From assembly GCA_030447525.1 (NCBI GenBank), contig JAUJOR010000004.1, positions 84,500 to 148,499 of the forward strand: a stretch of DNA of 64,000 bases. Direction: 5' to 3'. The position numbers were made by a program, and so were the translations under genes. Source of the stretch: Chloroflexota bacterium (lineage in GTDB: Bacteria > Chloroflexota > UBA11872 > UBA12225). The notes beneath the pieces are model-generated. The model was not told the DNA's origin and did not search any database. It saw nothing but the letters and a program-made list of their open reading frames with translations. Of this stretch, positions 1 through 11,151 are shown piece by piece. The first letter of the stretch is position 1; each line of letters starts with the position of its first letter.

Positions 1-2
1 GG

Positions 3-1667
3 CTGCTGCACTGGGTGATGGCCGGCCGGGCCCTGCGGCGCGAGCCGGAGGAGCGGGGCGCCGTCCTGCGCCGTCTGTATCTCTATGCCGTGCTGGCGGT
101 GATGGCCGTGCGCTGGGCGGTGTCCGCGCACGGGTTCCTGGCCACGGCCGGGCGGGCCTTGACCGGAAGTCTCGTAGGAGACGGGGTGGACACGCCCACG
201 CTCCGCGCCCTCCTCTCCCCCATCCCCTGGATCGTGGTCTCGGCCCTGGTCTGGGCGTACCACCGGCGCGTGGCGGTGACGGATCGCCACCTGGCAGGGG
301 AGGCCGGAGGATCCGCTACCTTGCGCCGCTGGTACAGGTATGGGCTCGCCCTGGGTGGGCTCTTGCTCCTGCTGAACGGGGCCGCCGGACTGCTCCGCCT
401 GACCTGGGAGAACGTCGTCGGCGGGGCGCTACAAACGACCATTCGCGTTGGACCAGGGGCCATCCCTGGGGCAGCGGCGACGGCGCTGGTGGGGCTGGCC
501 CTGTGGGTGAGCCACTGGAGCGGCTGGGCCACCGGTTGGGACGGGGGCGGGGGGCCGGCCCGGCCCGGGAGCGCCCAAGGGGCTGATGCCGAGGACGCCC
601 TCTCGCTGTTACGACCGGTGTACCTGTTCCTGGCCCTGGGGATCTCCGTCGCCGTGACCCTGAGCGCCGCTGCCCAGATGCTGTTCTATGGTCTGGGGCG
701 CCTGCTGGGCGTGGCGCGGCCGGGGGGCGTCGGGGGATCGCTGGCCCTGGCCATGGCCGGGCCGGTGAGCGTCTCGCTCGTATTTGGCCTCAGCTGGGTC
801 TACCACCGCCGGGCCATAGCCGCCCAGGCCGGTGCCCAGCCGGAGCTGCCCCGACAGGCGGGCGTGCGCCGCCTCTACACCTACCTGGTGGCCCTGATCG
901 CCCTGGGCGTCCTCGCCACGGGGGCCGGCGGGCTGCTGTGGACGCTCGCCGACGCCGTGACGAGCGCCCCGCGGACGATCAACCGCGCCGACTGGTGGCG
1001 GGAGCAAGTCAGCTTTTATGCCACGCTCGTCGTCGTCGGATTGCCCGTCTGGCTCCTGCACTGGGGCCCCGTCTCCGGCCCGGCCGGCCATCGTTGGACG
1101 GCGGCCGAGCCGGTGGCTTTAGCCCGCCGGCTGTACCTCTACCTTACCCTGTTGATCGGGGTGCTCGTCCTGCTCGGGAGCGGCGCAGCCGCCGCAAAGC
1201 AGCTCCTCGACCTGACCCTGGGCGAGGCGGCCACGTCAGGTGCCCTGACGAACCTGGCCCGAGCCGTGGCCGTCGCCGCCGTCTCCGGGGTGACTGTCTT
1301 CTACCACCAGCGCGTCTTGCGCGCCGACACACACCTCGCGGGTCCCGGCCCTGAACCCTCAGGTCTGCGCGGGGACGAGGGCATCCCCGAGGGGGTGGTC
1401 ACCGAGCGAGAGGGGCCAGGTATTCCGTCGCCGCAGCGTCCTTTCGGCCTGATCTACCGGCGCGGGACCGCAGAGGCGAGCGAGTGGTTCGCCACGGGTG
1501 CAGAGGCCAGCTCTGCCCTGCAGCGCGTCCGAAACGCCGGCAACGGCGTCACCTGGGCCGCCGTGGTCAGGCTCGAAGAGAGACTAGATGGGCCGGCCGG
1601 CCAGGTCCCCAGCGGCCCCACCGGCCCCGGGGCGCCGCGGGCAACGGAGGCGCCCCCCGGGACATAA
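3..1667 (+). CDS. DUF5671-type repeat membrane protein, 5' truncated
   Basis: The frame is open at the left window edge: the codons before the first ATG (15) read LLHWV, which matches repeat boundaries seen later in the protein, so the gene begins outside the window. The visible part has about five copies of a unit that starts with R-L/W-Y-x-Y, carries two hydrophobic segments and ends in a W-x-x-H-W or W-x-Y-H-R-R motif (unit starts near residues 20, 105, 200, 285 and 370). This fits the DUF5671 membrane domain common in Chloroflexota; its function is unknown. The last ~100 residues form a soluble tail containing a short folded-looking segment (GLIYRRGTAEASEWFATG). It converges on guaB, 24 nt away. 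Family assignment is from memory of the motif pattern; membrane character is directly visible. Confidence 0.75.
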   Translation: MLHWVMAGRALRREPEERGAVLRRLYLYAVLAVMAVRWAVSAHGFLATAGRALTGSLVGDGVDTPTLRALLSPIPWIVVSALVWAYHRRVAVTDRHLAGEAGGSATLRRWYRYGLALGGLLLLLNGAAGLLRLTWENVVGGALQTTIRVGPGAIPGAAATALVGLALWVSHWSGWATGWDGGGGPARPGSAQGADAEDALSLLRPVYLFLALGISVAVTLSAAAQMLFYGLGRLLGVARPGGVGGSLALAMAGPVSVSLVFGLSWVYHRRAIAAQAGAQPELPRQAGVRRLYTYLVALIALGVLATGAGGLLWTLADAVTSAPRTINRADWWREQVSFYATLVVVGLPVWLLHWGPVSGPAGHRWTAAEPVALARRLYLYLTLLIGVLVLLGSGAAAAKQLLDLTLGEAATSGALTNLARAVAVAAVSGVTVFYHQRVLRADTHLAGPGPEPSGLRGDEGIPEGVVTEREGPGIPSPQRPFGLIYRRGTAEASEWFATGAEASSALQRVRNAGNGVTWAAVVRLEERLDGPAGQVPSGPTGPGAPRATEAPPGT

Positions 1668-1691
1668 GACCTAGGACCTTAGAGTCGAGTC

Positions 1692-3620
<1,929 letters not shown>

Positions 3621-4145
3621 TCAGGACGCGTCGCTCAGGGCGCGCTTGTGCGCCTGGGCGTAGGCGCTGTAGCGCCTGGCGTTCTCCCGCACCGCCTGCA
3701 GCTGCTCCTCGCTGACGGCTCGCAGCACCTTGCCCGGCACGCCGACGATCAAGGAGCGCGGGGGGAACTCCTTGCCCTCCGCTACCAGGGCGTTTGCCCC
3801 CACGATCGACTCTGCGCCGACCACCGAGCCGGAGAGGAGGGTGGCCTGCATCGCCACCATCACACCGTCTTGCACGGCGGCACTGTGGATGACCGCCCCG
3901 TGGCCGATGACCACGTTGTCCCCAATAGTACAGGGCACGCCCTCGTCCACATGCAGCACCGCCCCATCCTGGACGTTGCTCCCCCGGCCGATGCGAATGG
4001 GGGCGATGTCCCCCCGCAGCACGGCGTTGTACCAGACGCTGCTCCCGGCCCCGATGGTGACGTCGCCGATGACCATGGCCCCGGCGGCGATAAACACGTC
4101 GGCGGCGATGTCCGGATGTCGATCATTGAAGGCCAGTACGGGCAC
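3621..4145 (-). CDS. Gamma-class carbonic anhydrase-like hexapeptide protein
   Basis: A left-handed beta-helix protein of 174 residues with hexapeptide turns (IGDVTIGAGSSVW, IRIGRGSNVQDGAVLH, CTIGDNVVIGHGAVIH). The three zinc ligands of the gamma-carbonic anhydrase family are present as His65, His82 and His87 counted from the chosen start, with the expected 17/5 spacing, so CO2 hydration or a related zinc activity is plausible; many family members have no demonstrated activity. The frame stays open far upstream, antisense to lysC, but GTG at 4145 with GAGG 8 nt upstream gives the normal family length. It is divergent from lysC, and the shared 130-bp spacer should hold both promoters. Confidence 0.88.
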   Translation of the reverse strand: MPVLAFNDRHPDIAADVFIAAGAMVIGDVTIGAGSSVWYNAVLRGDIAPIRIGRGSNVQDGAVLHVDEGVPCTIGDNVVIGHGAVIHSAAVQDGVMVAMQATLLSGSVVGAESIVGANALVAEGKEFPPRSLIVGVPGKVLRAVSEEQLQAVRENARRYSAYAQAHKRALSDAS

Positions 4146-4261
4146 GGTCTTGCCTCGATCTTTCGCTGTGATGCTGCCGGCGCCTCGCCCGTGCGAGGCG
4201 CGCCGTCCCCCGAGTGTAGCGCCCGAGTGTGTCCCCCGACCGGACGGGAGGAGGGCGTTGC

Positions 4262-4267
4262 TATCAT
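4262..4267 (+). promoter_or_regulatory. Possible -10 element for leaderless lysC
   Basis: TATCAT lies 8 nt before the lysC ATG and no purine-rich ribosome site separates them, so transcription may start at or very near the start codon. No good -35 was seen. This is inference from spacing. Confidence 0.35.
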
Positions 4268-4275
4268 TGCGCGGC

Positions 4276-5499
4276 ATGGGCGGGTTGATCGTCCAGAAGT
4301 ACGGCGGCTCGTCCGTAGCCAACGCCGACCTGATCAAGAACGTGGCCCGGCGCATCGCCGGCGTGCACGAGTCGGGGACGAGGGTGGTCGGCGTCGTCTC
4401 CGCCATGGGCGACACGACGGACGATCTGATCGCCCTGGCCAAGCAGGTCACGGCCGACCCCAACGACCGTGAGATGGCCCTGCTGTGGTCGACGGGCGAA
4501 GTCGTCACCGCGGCCTTGACCTCCATGTCCCTTCACGCCATGGGGTACGAGGCCGTCGCCCTGACCGGCTTCCAGGCCGGCATCCGCACCAACGCCTTAC
4601 ACACCAAGGCGCAGATCGTGGACATCGATCCGGTGCGTATCCGGCGGGAGCTGGAGCGCGGGGCGATCCCTATCGTCGCCGGCTTCCAGGGGTGGACGGA
4701 TGACCTAGACATCACCGTCCTGGGGCGAGGGGCGTCGGACACGACGGCCGTTGCCCTGGCCGTGGCCCTGCGGGCCGACCGCTGTGAGATCCTCAAGGAC
4801 GTGGACGGGGTGTTTACGGCCGACCCGCGACTCGTCCCCCAGGCGCGTAAGCTGGACGTCATCTCCTACGAGGAGATGCTAGAGCTGGCCCGGGCTGGGT
4901 CACAAGTGCTCCATCCGCGGGCCACGGAGCTGGGCGAGGCCTACGGCGTCCCTATCGTGGTACGGTCGAGCTTCCACGAAGCCCCCGGCACCACCATCGT
5001 GCGAGGTGACCAAATGCCAATGGAAGGACGCCGGCGGGTGCGGGCGATTGCCCACGACCTGGACGTCGGCCGGATCACGATCGGCGGCGTCCCTGACCGC
5101 CCGGGGATCGCCTATGCCGTTTTCCATCCCCTGGAAGAGGCCGCCCTCAATGTGGACGTGATCGTGCAGAACGTCAGCCACGATAACGTGACGGACATCT
5201 CCTTTACCGTCGGCCGCGCCGATCTGGACAAGGCCATCCGCCTGCTGCGCCCGGTGGCCCAGGAGATGGGCGCCCGCGAGGTAAGCAGCTCCGACCGCCT
5301 GGCCAAGATCAGCGTCGTCGGCTCCGGATTGGCAGCCAACCCCGGCTACGCGGCGAAGATGTTCGGCACCCTTGCCGACGCCGGGATCAACATCGTCTCC
5401 ATCACCACCAGCGAGATACGCATCACCTGCCTGATCGACGAAGCGCACGTCCCGCCGGCCGCTCGCGCCCTGCACCAGTCCTTTCAGCTGGACGAATAA
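4276..5499 (+). CDS. lysC: Aspartate kinase, monofunctional
   Basis: Phosphorylates aspartate at the head of the lysine/threonine/methionine (and diaminopimelate) pathway. The 407-residue protein starts with the kinase signature VQKYGGSSVAN, continues through VVSAMGDTTDDL, FQGWTDD and the LGRGASDTTAVALA loop, and ends with two ACT-type regulatory domains (from about 270 and 345), the usual site of feedback inhibition. The frame is open upstream to about 3730, but that part is antisense to the carbonic anhydrase; ATG at 4276 gives the family N-terminus. A GC-rich hairpin follows the stop, and a 34-bp stretch spanning the gene end is repeated 76 bp downstream. It supplies DAP precursors, in keeping with the DAP-type MurE in this window. 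Confidence 0.96.
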   Translation: MGGLIVQKYGGSSVANADLIKNVARRIAGVHESGTRVVGVVSAMGDTTDDLIALAKQVTADPNDREMALLWSTGEVVTAALTSMSLHAMGYEAVALTGFQAGIRTNALHTKAQIVDIDPVRIRRELERGAIPIVAGFQGWTDDLDITVLGRGASDTTAVALAVALRADRCEILKDVDGVFTADPRLVPQARKLDVISYEEMLELARAGSQVLHPRATELGEAYGVPIVVRSSFHEAPGTTIVRGDQMPMEGRRRVRAIAHDLDVGRITIGGVPDRPGIAYAVFHPLEEAALNVDVIVQNVSHDNVTDISFTVGRADLDKAIRLLRPVAQEMGAREVSSSDRLAKISVVGSGLAANPGYAAKMFGTLADAGINIVSITTSEIRITCLIDEAHVPPAARALHQSFQLDE

Positions 5500-5591
5500 A
5501 GGGCCACCGAACGACGCCGGGGCCGGGAGGTCCCGGCCGGGCAGCATGCACGTGACCTCTCAGCTGGACGAATGAAGCGCCGCTGAACGAC
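5482..5591 (+). repeat. Duplicated 3' end of lysC (two 34-bp copies)
   Basis: Positions 5482-5515, covering the last codons and stop of lysC, match 5558-5591 at 29 of 34 bases; the second copy keeps the coding-like tail (CAGCTGGACGAA followed by TGA). The copies are 76 bp apart. Confidence 0.8.
5521..5538 (+). terminator. GC hairpin downstream of lysC
   Basis: GGCCGGGA-GG-TCCCGGCC is a perfect 8-bp inverted repeat 21 nt after the lysC stop. There is no T-run, so intrinsic termination is only possible, not shown. Confidence 0.4.
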
Positions 5592-5779
5592 CAACGAACG
5601 ACGGATCAAGGACGTATGAGCCCGCCACGGCGTCCCTACTGGCTGCTGTAGAATAGGCGTCGGGGGTCGTCCGGCGGGAACGTCCGGGGAGAGGAAGATC
5701 GGGCCGGTGGTTCCGTCTCAGCCATGCCAGGGCTCACGGCAGTAGCACCAGCACCAGGAAAGAACAGGGGATTGCAGCC

Positions 5780-6289
5780 ATGCCGGCGGAGATGGTGGTG
5801 GAGAGCATACGCGTCAGCCTGTACGCGGCGCCCCGAATCGTCGTCCTCAAAGAGATGAACCGGGAGCGCTATCTACCGATCGTCATCGGGGTGCCGGAGG
5901 CGGAAGCCATCGCCATCAAGATGCAGAACCACGAAGTCCCCCGGCCCCTGACCCATGATCTCCTGAGCACCATGATCACGACACTGGGTGGGCGCGTCAC
6001 CCACATCATGATCACTGACCTGGTGGGGGAGACCTTTTTCGCCCGCATCGTCCTGGATGTAGATGGGCGCCACGTAGAGGTAGACTCCCGTCCTTCAGAT
6101 GCCATCGCCCTGGCCCTGCGTCTCGGCGTCTCGATCTTCGCCGAGGATTCCGTGCTGGAGCGAGGGGCTATCGAGCCGGAAGAGCCCAAAAAGGCGTCCG
6201 AGCGCAAGGAAGAGGCCATCAAGGAAGAGCAGCTGGCCGCCTTCCGAGACGTTATCAATCAGCTCAACCTTGACGACCTGGGGAAGTAG
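5780..6289 (+). CDS. Bifunctional nuclease family (DUF151) protein
   Basis: A 169-residue protein whose first ~135 residues match the DUF151/BFN fold: VVLKEMNRERYLPIVIGVPEAEAIA, PRPLTHDLL, and VDSRPSDAIALALR, the family's conserved acidic/Ser-Asp signature. Plant and bacterial members have been reported with RNase/DNase activity, but the function of most is unknown. The C-terminal 30 residues are charged (EEPKKASERKEEAIKEEQ) and probably helical. AGGGG lies about 10 nt upstream of ATG 5780. The 280-bp upstream spacer separates it from lysC and includes a TAGAAT at 5649-5654 that could serve as a -10. It appears to be a single gene; annotation to family level is firm. Confidence 0.9.
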   Translation: MPAEMVVESIRVSLYAAPRIVVLKEMNRERYLPIVIGVPEAEAIAIKMQNHEVPRPLTHDLLSTMITTLGGRVTHIMITDLVGETFFARIVLDVDGRHVEVDSRPSDAIALALRLGVSIFAEDSVLERGAIEPEEPKKASERKEEAIKEEQLAAFRDVINQLNLDDLGK

Positions 6290-6545
6290 CCCCCCTCCAT
6301 CTGTAGGCGCGGCGCATACCCTGAAGCGATGCCTGGCTCAGCGGGCGCTTCTGACCCTACTCCCCCGCGTCGGAGAAGGGGTATTCTGTTGCCTCGGCCC
6401 ACCCGGGACTACGCCTCCGCCGCCCCTAGGCGGAACGGCCAGCGGGCTGAAGTCGCTTGGGAGGTCTCGCAGGCTGGGATCGGCCCAAGGACTGCCGCGG
6501 AGCTGTCCTGGTCGACGCGCCCAGTGAGGTTCCCGGTGACGAACG

Positions 6546-7586
6546 CTAGCGGGAGGTGACGCCGAGGCCGGGGGCGCGGGGGAGGGTGAGGCGACCGGCG
6601 TCGCACAGCACCCCCTGGAAGGGGTCGGCCGCCAGGAGGAGGTTGCCATCCAGGTCGGCGTAGTCCAGCAAGGGAAGCAGGTGGCTCGCCGCCGTGATGG
6701 AGAGGGAGCTTTCGATCAAGCAGCCGCACATCACAGAGAGGTGATGCGCCCGGGCCACCTCGATCAGGCGCCGGGCGGCGCGCAGGCCCCCGCACTTCAT
6801 CAGCTTGACGTTGACTCCATCGACGCAGCTGGCCAGGGCCGGGACGTCCTCCGCCGTGGCGCAGCTCTCGTCGGCAATGATGGGTACCGCGCTGCGTTCC
6901 CGCACGAAGCGTAGCCCCTCCAGGTCGCGCGCCCCCACCGGCTGCTCGACGAACAGGAGATCAAACGGCTGCAGGTCGCGGATCATGCGCACCGCCTGGC
7001 GCGCCGTCCAGGCGGTGTTGGCGTCTACCACGAGGCGGGCGCCTGGGGCGGCCGCGCGCACCGCCCGCACGTTCTCCAGATCTCGGTCGGTGCCTACCTT
7101 GATCTTGAGTAGGGGATAGTCGGCCGCGGCGCGGGCCTTCTCTGCCATCACCTCCGGCTCGTCCAGCCCGATGGAGAAGCTCGTCAGGGGGCCGCGGCCG
7201 GGGTCGAGCCCCCACAGCTGCCATAGAGGCCTCTCGGTGAGCTTGCCTACCAGGTCGTGGAGGGCCATGTCTACGGCCGCCTTGGCGCTGGGGTTGTGGC
7301 GCAGGCGGCCTTCCAGGGCGTCGAGCACGGCGTCCAGGGCAAAGGGGTCGTCACCGAGGAGGCCGGCAAAGGCGTCCAGGCAGGCCTGCACCGTTTCCCG
7401 CAGCTCACCGTAATAGGCGTACGGCGCGGCCTCGCCGAGCCCCTCCACCTCTCGCCCCCCTGGCTCGCGCCAGTGGAGGCGCACCAGGACGTTCTGGGCC
7501 AGGCGGCGCGTCCCCCGGGAGATCGTCCAGGGCTGCCGGAGGGAGAGGTCAAGGGGCTGGTGCGTCAGCCGCAGGGGGGCGCTCAT
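6546..7586 (-). CDS. Dipeptide epimerase (enolase superfamily)
   Basis: A 346-residue enolase-superfamily protein of the muconate-lactonizing subgroup. It has the KxK motif (Lys161/Lys163), metal ligands Asp188 (VVDANTAW), Glu214 (FVEQPV) and Asp239 (IADES), and the second catalytic lysine in VKLMKCGG (Lys261/Lys264), all as in L-Ala-D/L-Glu epimerases that handle murein peptides. Substrate could be another dipeptide. The capping-domain N-terminus (PLRLTHQPLDLSLRQPWTISRGTRR) is intact. Downstream of a sugar epimerase and D-aminoacylase on the same strand, it fits a cell-wall peptide or D-amino-acid salvage context, though spacings of ~150 and ~110 bp make a single operon unsure. Confidence 0.88.
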   Translation of the reverse strand: MSAPLRLTHQPLDLSLRQPWTISRGTRRLAQNVLVRLHWREPGGREVEGLGEAAPYAYYGELRETVQACLDAFAGLLGDDPFALDAVLDALEGRLRHNPSAKAAVDMALHDLVGKLTERPLWQLWGLDPGRGPLTSFSIGLDEPEVMAEKARAAADYPLLKIKVGTDRDLENVRAVRAAAPGARLVVDANTAWTARQAVRMIRDLQPFDLLFVEQPVGARDLEGLRFVRERSAVPIIADESCATAEDVPALASCVDGVNVKLMKCGGLRAARRLIEVARAHHLSVMCGCLIESSLSITAASHLLPLLDYADLDGNLLLAADPFQGVLCDAGRLTLPRAPGLGVTSR

Positions 7587-7739
7587 GTCACCGCCATCAG
7601 GTCACTGACATCAGGTCACCGCTCAAGCGGGCAGGGCCGGCCTGGCTGCCGGCCCCCGGGGGGCTGCTCCGGCCGCGATCGTGCCCGCCCACACCTCGCC
7701 CTGCTCCCCCGGCAGGGCATACCGGGTACGGCATACCGC

Positions 7740-8711
7740 CTACTGACTCCCCACCGGCGGGTGGCCGGCGGGGTGTTCCGCCGCCCAGCGCATGGCCCGG
7801 GGAATGCCCTCGTCCACTGCCACCTGCGGCCGGTAGTCGAGCGCCCGGCGGGCCTTGGTCAGGTCGGCGACGTACCACGTCACTTCACCCGGGCGGGCCG
7901 CTTCCAGGCGAATCTCCGCTCGCCGGGCGAGGGTATCGGCGATCAGCCTTACCAGGTCCACCAGACGGTGGCCCTGACCGTAGGCGAGGTTGAACGTCTC
8001 CCCTACAACCCCAGGATCGCCGGCCACGAGGCGAGTCAGGCAGCTGGCCAGGCCGGCCACGGCGTCGTCGACGTAGGTGAAGTCCAGGGTCTTGGACTCG
8101 CCGAAGACGGTGACCGGACGGCCTTCGAGGATGTTCTGGCGGAAGATCCAGATGGCCCGCTCCAGGCGCTGCATGTCGTTATCGTGGCGGCCGTAGACGT
8201 TGCTGAAGCGGATCACGGCGAAAGGCAATCCATAGCAGCGGCGGTAGGCAGCCGCCAGGGACTCGCCGGCCAGCTTCATCGCCGCGTAGGGGCTGGGGGC
8301 CCGACGGAAGTCGGCGGCGCCCTCCGGCACCGGCTGGCCGGCGGCCAGGTTGCCGTACACCTCACGCGAGCTGGCCAGGACGATGGGGACGTTGTTGACG
8401 CGGGCGAACTCCAGGGCGTTGGTCACCATCTGGTGGTTTTCCAGTGCCCCCAGGGGGCGCTCCACCAGGGCATGCACCTTGGCGTGGGCCGCCAGGTGGA
8501 CGAGGGCGTCCACCGCGCCCAGCTCGGCCCCGCCCAGGGCGCCGCGACGCGCCGGGAGGGTCTGGGCCAGGTCGAGGATGCAGGTGGGAAAGGCGTCCGT
8601 CCAGGGATTGGGCCGGTTGTCCAGGCCGATGACGCCGTGTCCCTGCTCGATCAAGGCCTGGGCCAGGTTCGTCCCAATCTGCCCGCTCGACCCCGTGATC
8701 AGCACTCGCAT
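7740..8711 (-). CDS. NAD-dependent epimerase/dehydratase (extended SDR)
   Basis: The 323-residue protein opens with the Rossmann motif ITGSSGQIGTNLAQAL, has the catalytic Ser region SSREVYG and the YxxxK pair in PYAAMKLAGE, followed by RFSNVYG: the pattern of nucleotide-sugar epimerases/dehydratases such as UDP-glucose 4-epimerase relatives. The exact sugar cannot be read from the sequence. It likely acts on an NDP-sugar in the cytosol for glycan synthesis. It lies 108 bp downstream of the D-aminoacylase gene on the same strand. Confidence 0.88.
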   Translation of the reverse strand: MRVLITGSSGQIGTNLAQALIEQGHGVIGLDNRPNPWTDAFPTCILDLAQTLPARRGALGGAELGAVDALVHLAAHAKVHALVERPLGALENHQMVTNALEFARVNNVPIVLASSREVYGNLAAGQPVPEGAADFRRAPSPYAAMKLAGESLAAAYRRCYGLPFAVIRFSNVYGRHDNDMQRLERAIWIFRQNILEGRPVTVFGESKTLDFTYVDDAVAGLASCLTRLVAGDPGVVGETFNLAYGQGHRLVDLVRLIADTLARRAEIRLEAARPGEVTWYVADLTKARRALDYRPQVAVDEGIPRAMRWAAEHPAGHPPVGSQ

Positions 8712-8819
8712 CGCTGGTCAGTCCTCCGTCCTGAGAACGCCGCGGGGCGGGGGCGAGCAGCGCCGCCGGGGGCGCCTCAGGGGTGGAACACCTGAAACAT
8801 GAGCCTTGAAGGACCGGGG

Positions 8820-10463
8820 CTATGGAGCGCCGCGACGCAGGACGCGTCCCGGCAGGGCCCCGGTATGCTCACCGCCGGCGACCACCGGTACCCCGTTGAC
8901 CAGGACGTGCTCGATCCCACCGGCGTACTGATGGGGCTCGTCAAAGGTCGCCCGATCAACGACCGTCGCCGGATCGAACACCACCAGGTCGGCGTACGCG
9001 CCGGGTCGCAGCTCCCCTCGCCCACCCCAGCCCATCCGCGCCGCCGGCTGGCCGGTCATCTTGTGTATCGCCTCTTCCCAGGTCAGCACCCCCTCATCGC
9101 GGACGTACCGGCCGAGGACGCGAGGGAACGTCCCGTAGGCCCGCGGGTGGGGCTTCCCCTCACCCAACGAGCCGTAGGGGGCCAGCGAGGAGGCGTCAGA
9201 GCCGATCATGGTGTGGGGCCAGCGCAAGACGGTGCGCACGTCCGCCTCGCACATGCTGAAGAACACGCAGCCGACGTACCCGTCCTCCTGGATCAGGAGA
9301 TCAAAGCAGAGCTCGAAGGGATTCTGGCCCCGCTCGGCGGCGATCTCGTCCAGGCGGCGTCCCTCCAGGGCCGGTTCTCCGCGGCAGCGGGCGATCAGGA
9401 CGTCGTGCCAGCCGGACTCCTCGTCCAGGGCGCCCCAGTCCGGCCGGGCGGTGGCCATCTCTGCCCGCATCTGCTCCCGGACGGCCGGATCGCCTAACCG
9501 GGCGGTGAGCTGCTCTCGTCCTCCCTCCAGCGCCCACTTCGGCAGGACGGCCGAGAGCCCGGTACTGGACGCGGTGTAGGGGTACTGGTCGCAGGCGACG
9601 TCCACGCCCACCCGGCGCGCCCCGTCCATCAGGGCCAGGCTGTCATTCACGCGCCCCCAGTTGGCCTTGCCGGAGGCCTTGTGGTGGGCGATCTGCACCG
9701 GGACGCCCCCCTGGCGCCCGATCTCGATCGCTTCGCCGACGGCGTCCACGAGGGAACTGGCCTCGTTGCGGATGTGGCTGGCGTAGAGTCCGCCGTACTC
9801 CCGTACCACCTCGGCGAGGGCGACGAGCTCGGCAACGTCGGCGTAGCCGCTGGGGACGTAGATCAGCCCGGTGGAGAGCCCAAAGGCGCCGGCCTCCAGG
9901 GACTGGCGCAAGAGGCGTTGCATCTCCCCCAGCTCCGCGCCTGTCGCCGGGCGCATGGCGTAGCCCACCGTGCTCGCCCGTAGCGTGCCGTGCCCGGTCC
10001 AGGTGGCGTAGTTGCCGCAGATCCCCGCCTCCTGGATGTGGTCGAGATAGGCGGCCATTGTGGCCCAGCTGGTGGGGATCTGCTCTCCCCCGGGCGCCGC
10101 CCGGTGATTGCCGCGCTCGGATCCCGCATCCGGCTGGAGCTTTGCCGCCGCCTCGCCAAGCGCCGGGGCAACGCCGGAGCCACAGTTCCCGCCCACCTCC
10201 GTGGTGACTCCCTGGCGCACCTTGCTCTCCATCCTGGAGTTAAGCAGGATGGAGCGGTCCGAGTGGGTGTGAATGTCGATAAAGCCCGGCGTGACGTAAC
10301 GCCCGACCACGTCTAGCGTCGTCTCGGCCGTGGCCCCGGCTAGCTCGGCCGCCGTGCCGACGGCGACTACCCGATCCCCGGCCACCGCGACGGTGGCCGG
10401 GTAGCCGGGACGGCCGGTCCCGTCGATCACCGTACCGCCTCGGATGAGGAGGTCGAAGGTCAT
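8820..10463 (-). CDS. N-acyl-D-amino-acid deacylase (D-aminoacylase), amidohydrolase family
   Basis: A 547-residue amidohydrolase-superfamily protein. It starts with the small beta-domain (DLLIRGGTVIDGTGRPG), then the metal site PGFIDIHTHSD, the cysteine of GGNCGSG typical of D-aminoacylases, SHIRNE, IAHHKASG and the late Asp/Ser region MIGSDASSLAPYG, all as in zinc D-aminoacylases that free D-amino acids from N-acyl forms. It could also be a related dihydroorotase-like deacetylase. Its ATG overlaps the TGA of the small membrane-protein gene upstream (ATGA at 10460-10463), so the two are translationally coupled. Confidence 0.92.
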   Translation of the reverse strand: MTFDLLIRGGTVIDGTGRPGYPATVAVAGDRVVAVGTAAELAGATAETTLDVVGRYVTPGFIDIHTHSDRSILLNSRMESKVRQGVTTEVGGNCGSGVAPALGEAAAKLQPDAGSERGNHRAAPGGEQIPTSWATMAAYLDHIQEAGICGNYATWTGHGTLRASTVGYAMRPATGAELGEMQRLLRQSLEAGAFGLSTGLIYVPSGYADVAELVALAEVVREYGGLYASHIRNEASSLVDAVGEAIEIGRQGGVPVQIAHHKASGKANWGRVNDSLALMDGARRVGVDVACDQYPYTASSTGLSAVLPKWALEGGREQLTARLGDPAVREQMRAEMATARPDWGALDEESGWHDVLIARCRGEPALEGRRLDEIAAERGQNPFELCFDLLIQEDGYVGCVFFSMCEADVRTVLRWPHTMIGSDASSLAPYGSLGEGKPHPRAYGTFPRVLGRYVRDEGVLTWEEAIHKMTGQPAARMGWGGRGELRPGAYADLVVFDPATVVDRATFDEPHQYAGGIEHVLVNGVPVVAGGEHTGALPGRVLRRGAP

Positions 10464-10912
10464 CGCAGCACGAACGACAGGCCAACGATCACGGCCAGCA
10501 TCACCAGCGCCAGGATCAGGATGCGCGCCAGGTCACGCCGGATGTGGGTATAGCCGGCGGCCACCACGTCCATCGTGCTCGATGCGCTGCGTGTCCCCCC
10601 CGGCTGTCCACTCCCCCCCGACGCCGTCCGTGGCGTTACGGCCCCGCGGCGGCGCAGCAAGGGCCCTTGGGGCCGGATCACTCGCTCCGTCGTCCCCTCG
10701 TCCCCTTCCAGGGCTGAGCCGGTGACGCCGGGGACGGCCGTCGCCCGGGAGGGTAAGGGCATCCCGGAGCGGAGCAGCGACGCCTCGCCGGGCGACGCCT
10801 CGCCGGTGGCGCGCCCAGCCGTAGCGGCACCCTTTTCGGAATCAGGCCGGCGGGTGCTAGAGCCGGACTTGCGCACCCTGCCACCGGGCAACCGCCGGCT
10901 CTTCTTGGCCAT
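10460..10912 (-). CDS. Small tail-anchored hypothetical protein
   Basis: A 150-residue protein with a basic N-terminus (MAKKSRRLPGGRVRK), a long disordered Ser/Gly/Pro/Arg-rich middle, and one C-terminal membrane helix (RILILALVMLAVIVGLSFVL) ending three residues before the end. The layout is that of a tail-anchored inner-membrane protein with a cytosolic tail. The segment VVAAGYTHIRRDLARI just before the helix looks conserved in style. It overlaps the D-aminoacylase start by 4 nt. Function not recognised. The 240 bp upstream (10913-11151) hold no credible gene. Confidence 0.65.
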   Translation of the reverse strand: MAKKSRRLPGGRVRKSGSSTRRPDSEKGAATAGRATGEASPGEASLLRSGMPLPSRATAVPGVTGSALEGDEGTTERVIRPQGPLLRRRGAVTPRTASGGSGQPGGTRSASSTMDVVAAGYTHIRRDLARILILALVMLAVIVGLSFVLR

Positions 10913-11151
10913 GCTCTGGGGGCATTCTACCAGGTGCGCCGGTCGCCTGAGTCTGGGGCTATGCCCCCTGTACTGGATGACGTCGACGTCACCGGAGCCT
11001 GGTTATCGGCCTGGCCGTGGCCCTGCAGCTGCGCGGGAGCGTCCTGAATCCCGATCCCCGGCCGGTGAGGGAGAGGCAGACCACCGCCTGTGGGGCTACC
11101 CTGGCCGCCGTGGAGGAGCGCCCCCCGCGCGAGGCGGGGCGTCCAGCACCG

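Noticed and set aside
3730..4275. An N-terminal extension of aspartate kinase by 182 residues
   Set aside because: The added sequence is antisense to the carbonic anhydrase gene and has no family match; ATG 4276 gives the canonical N-terminus.
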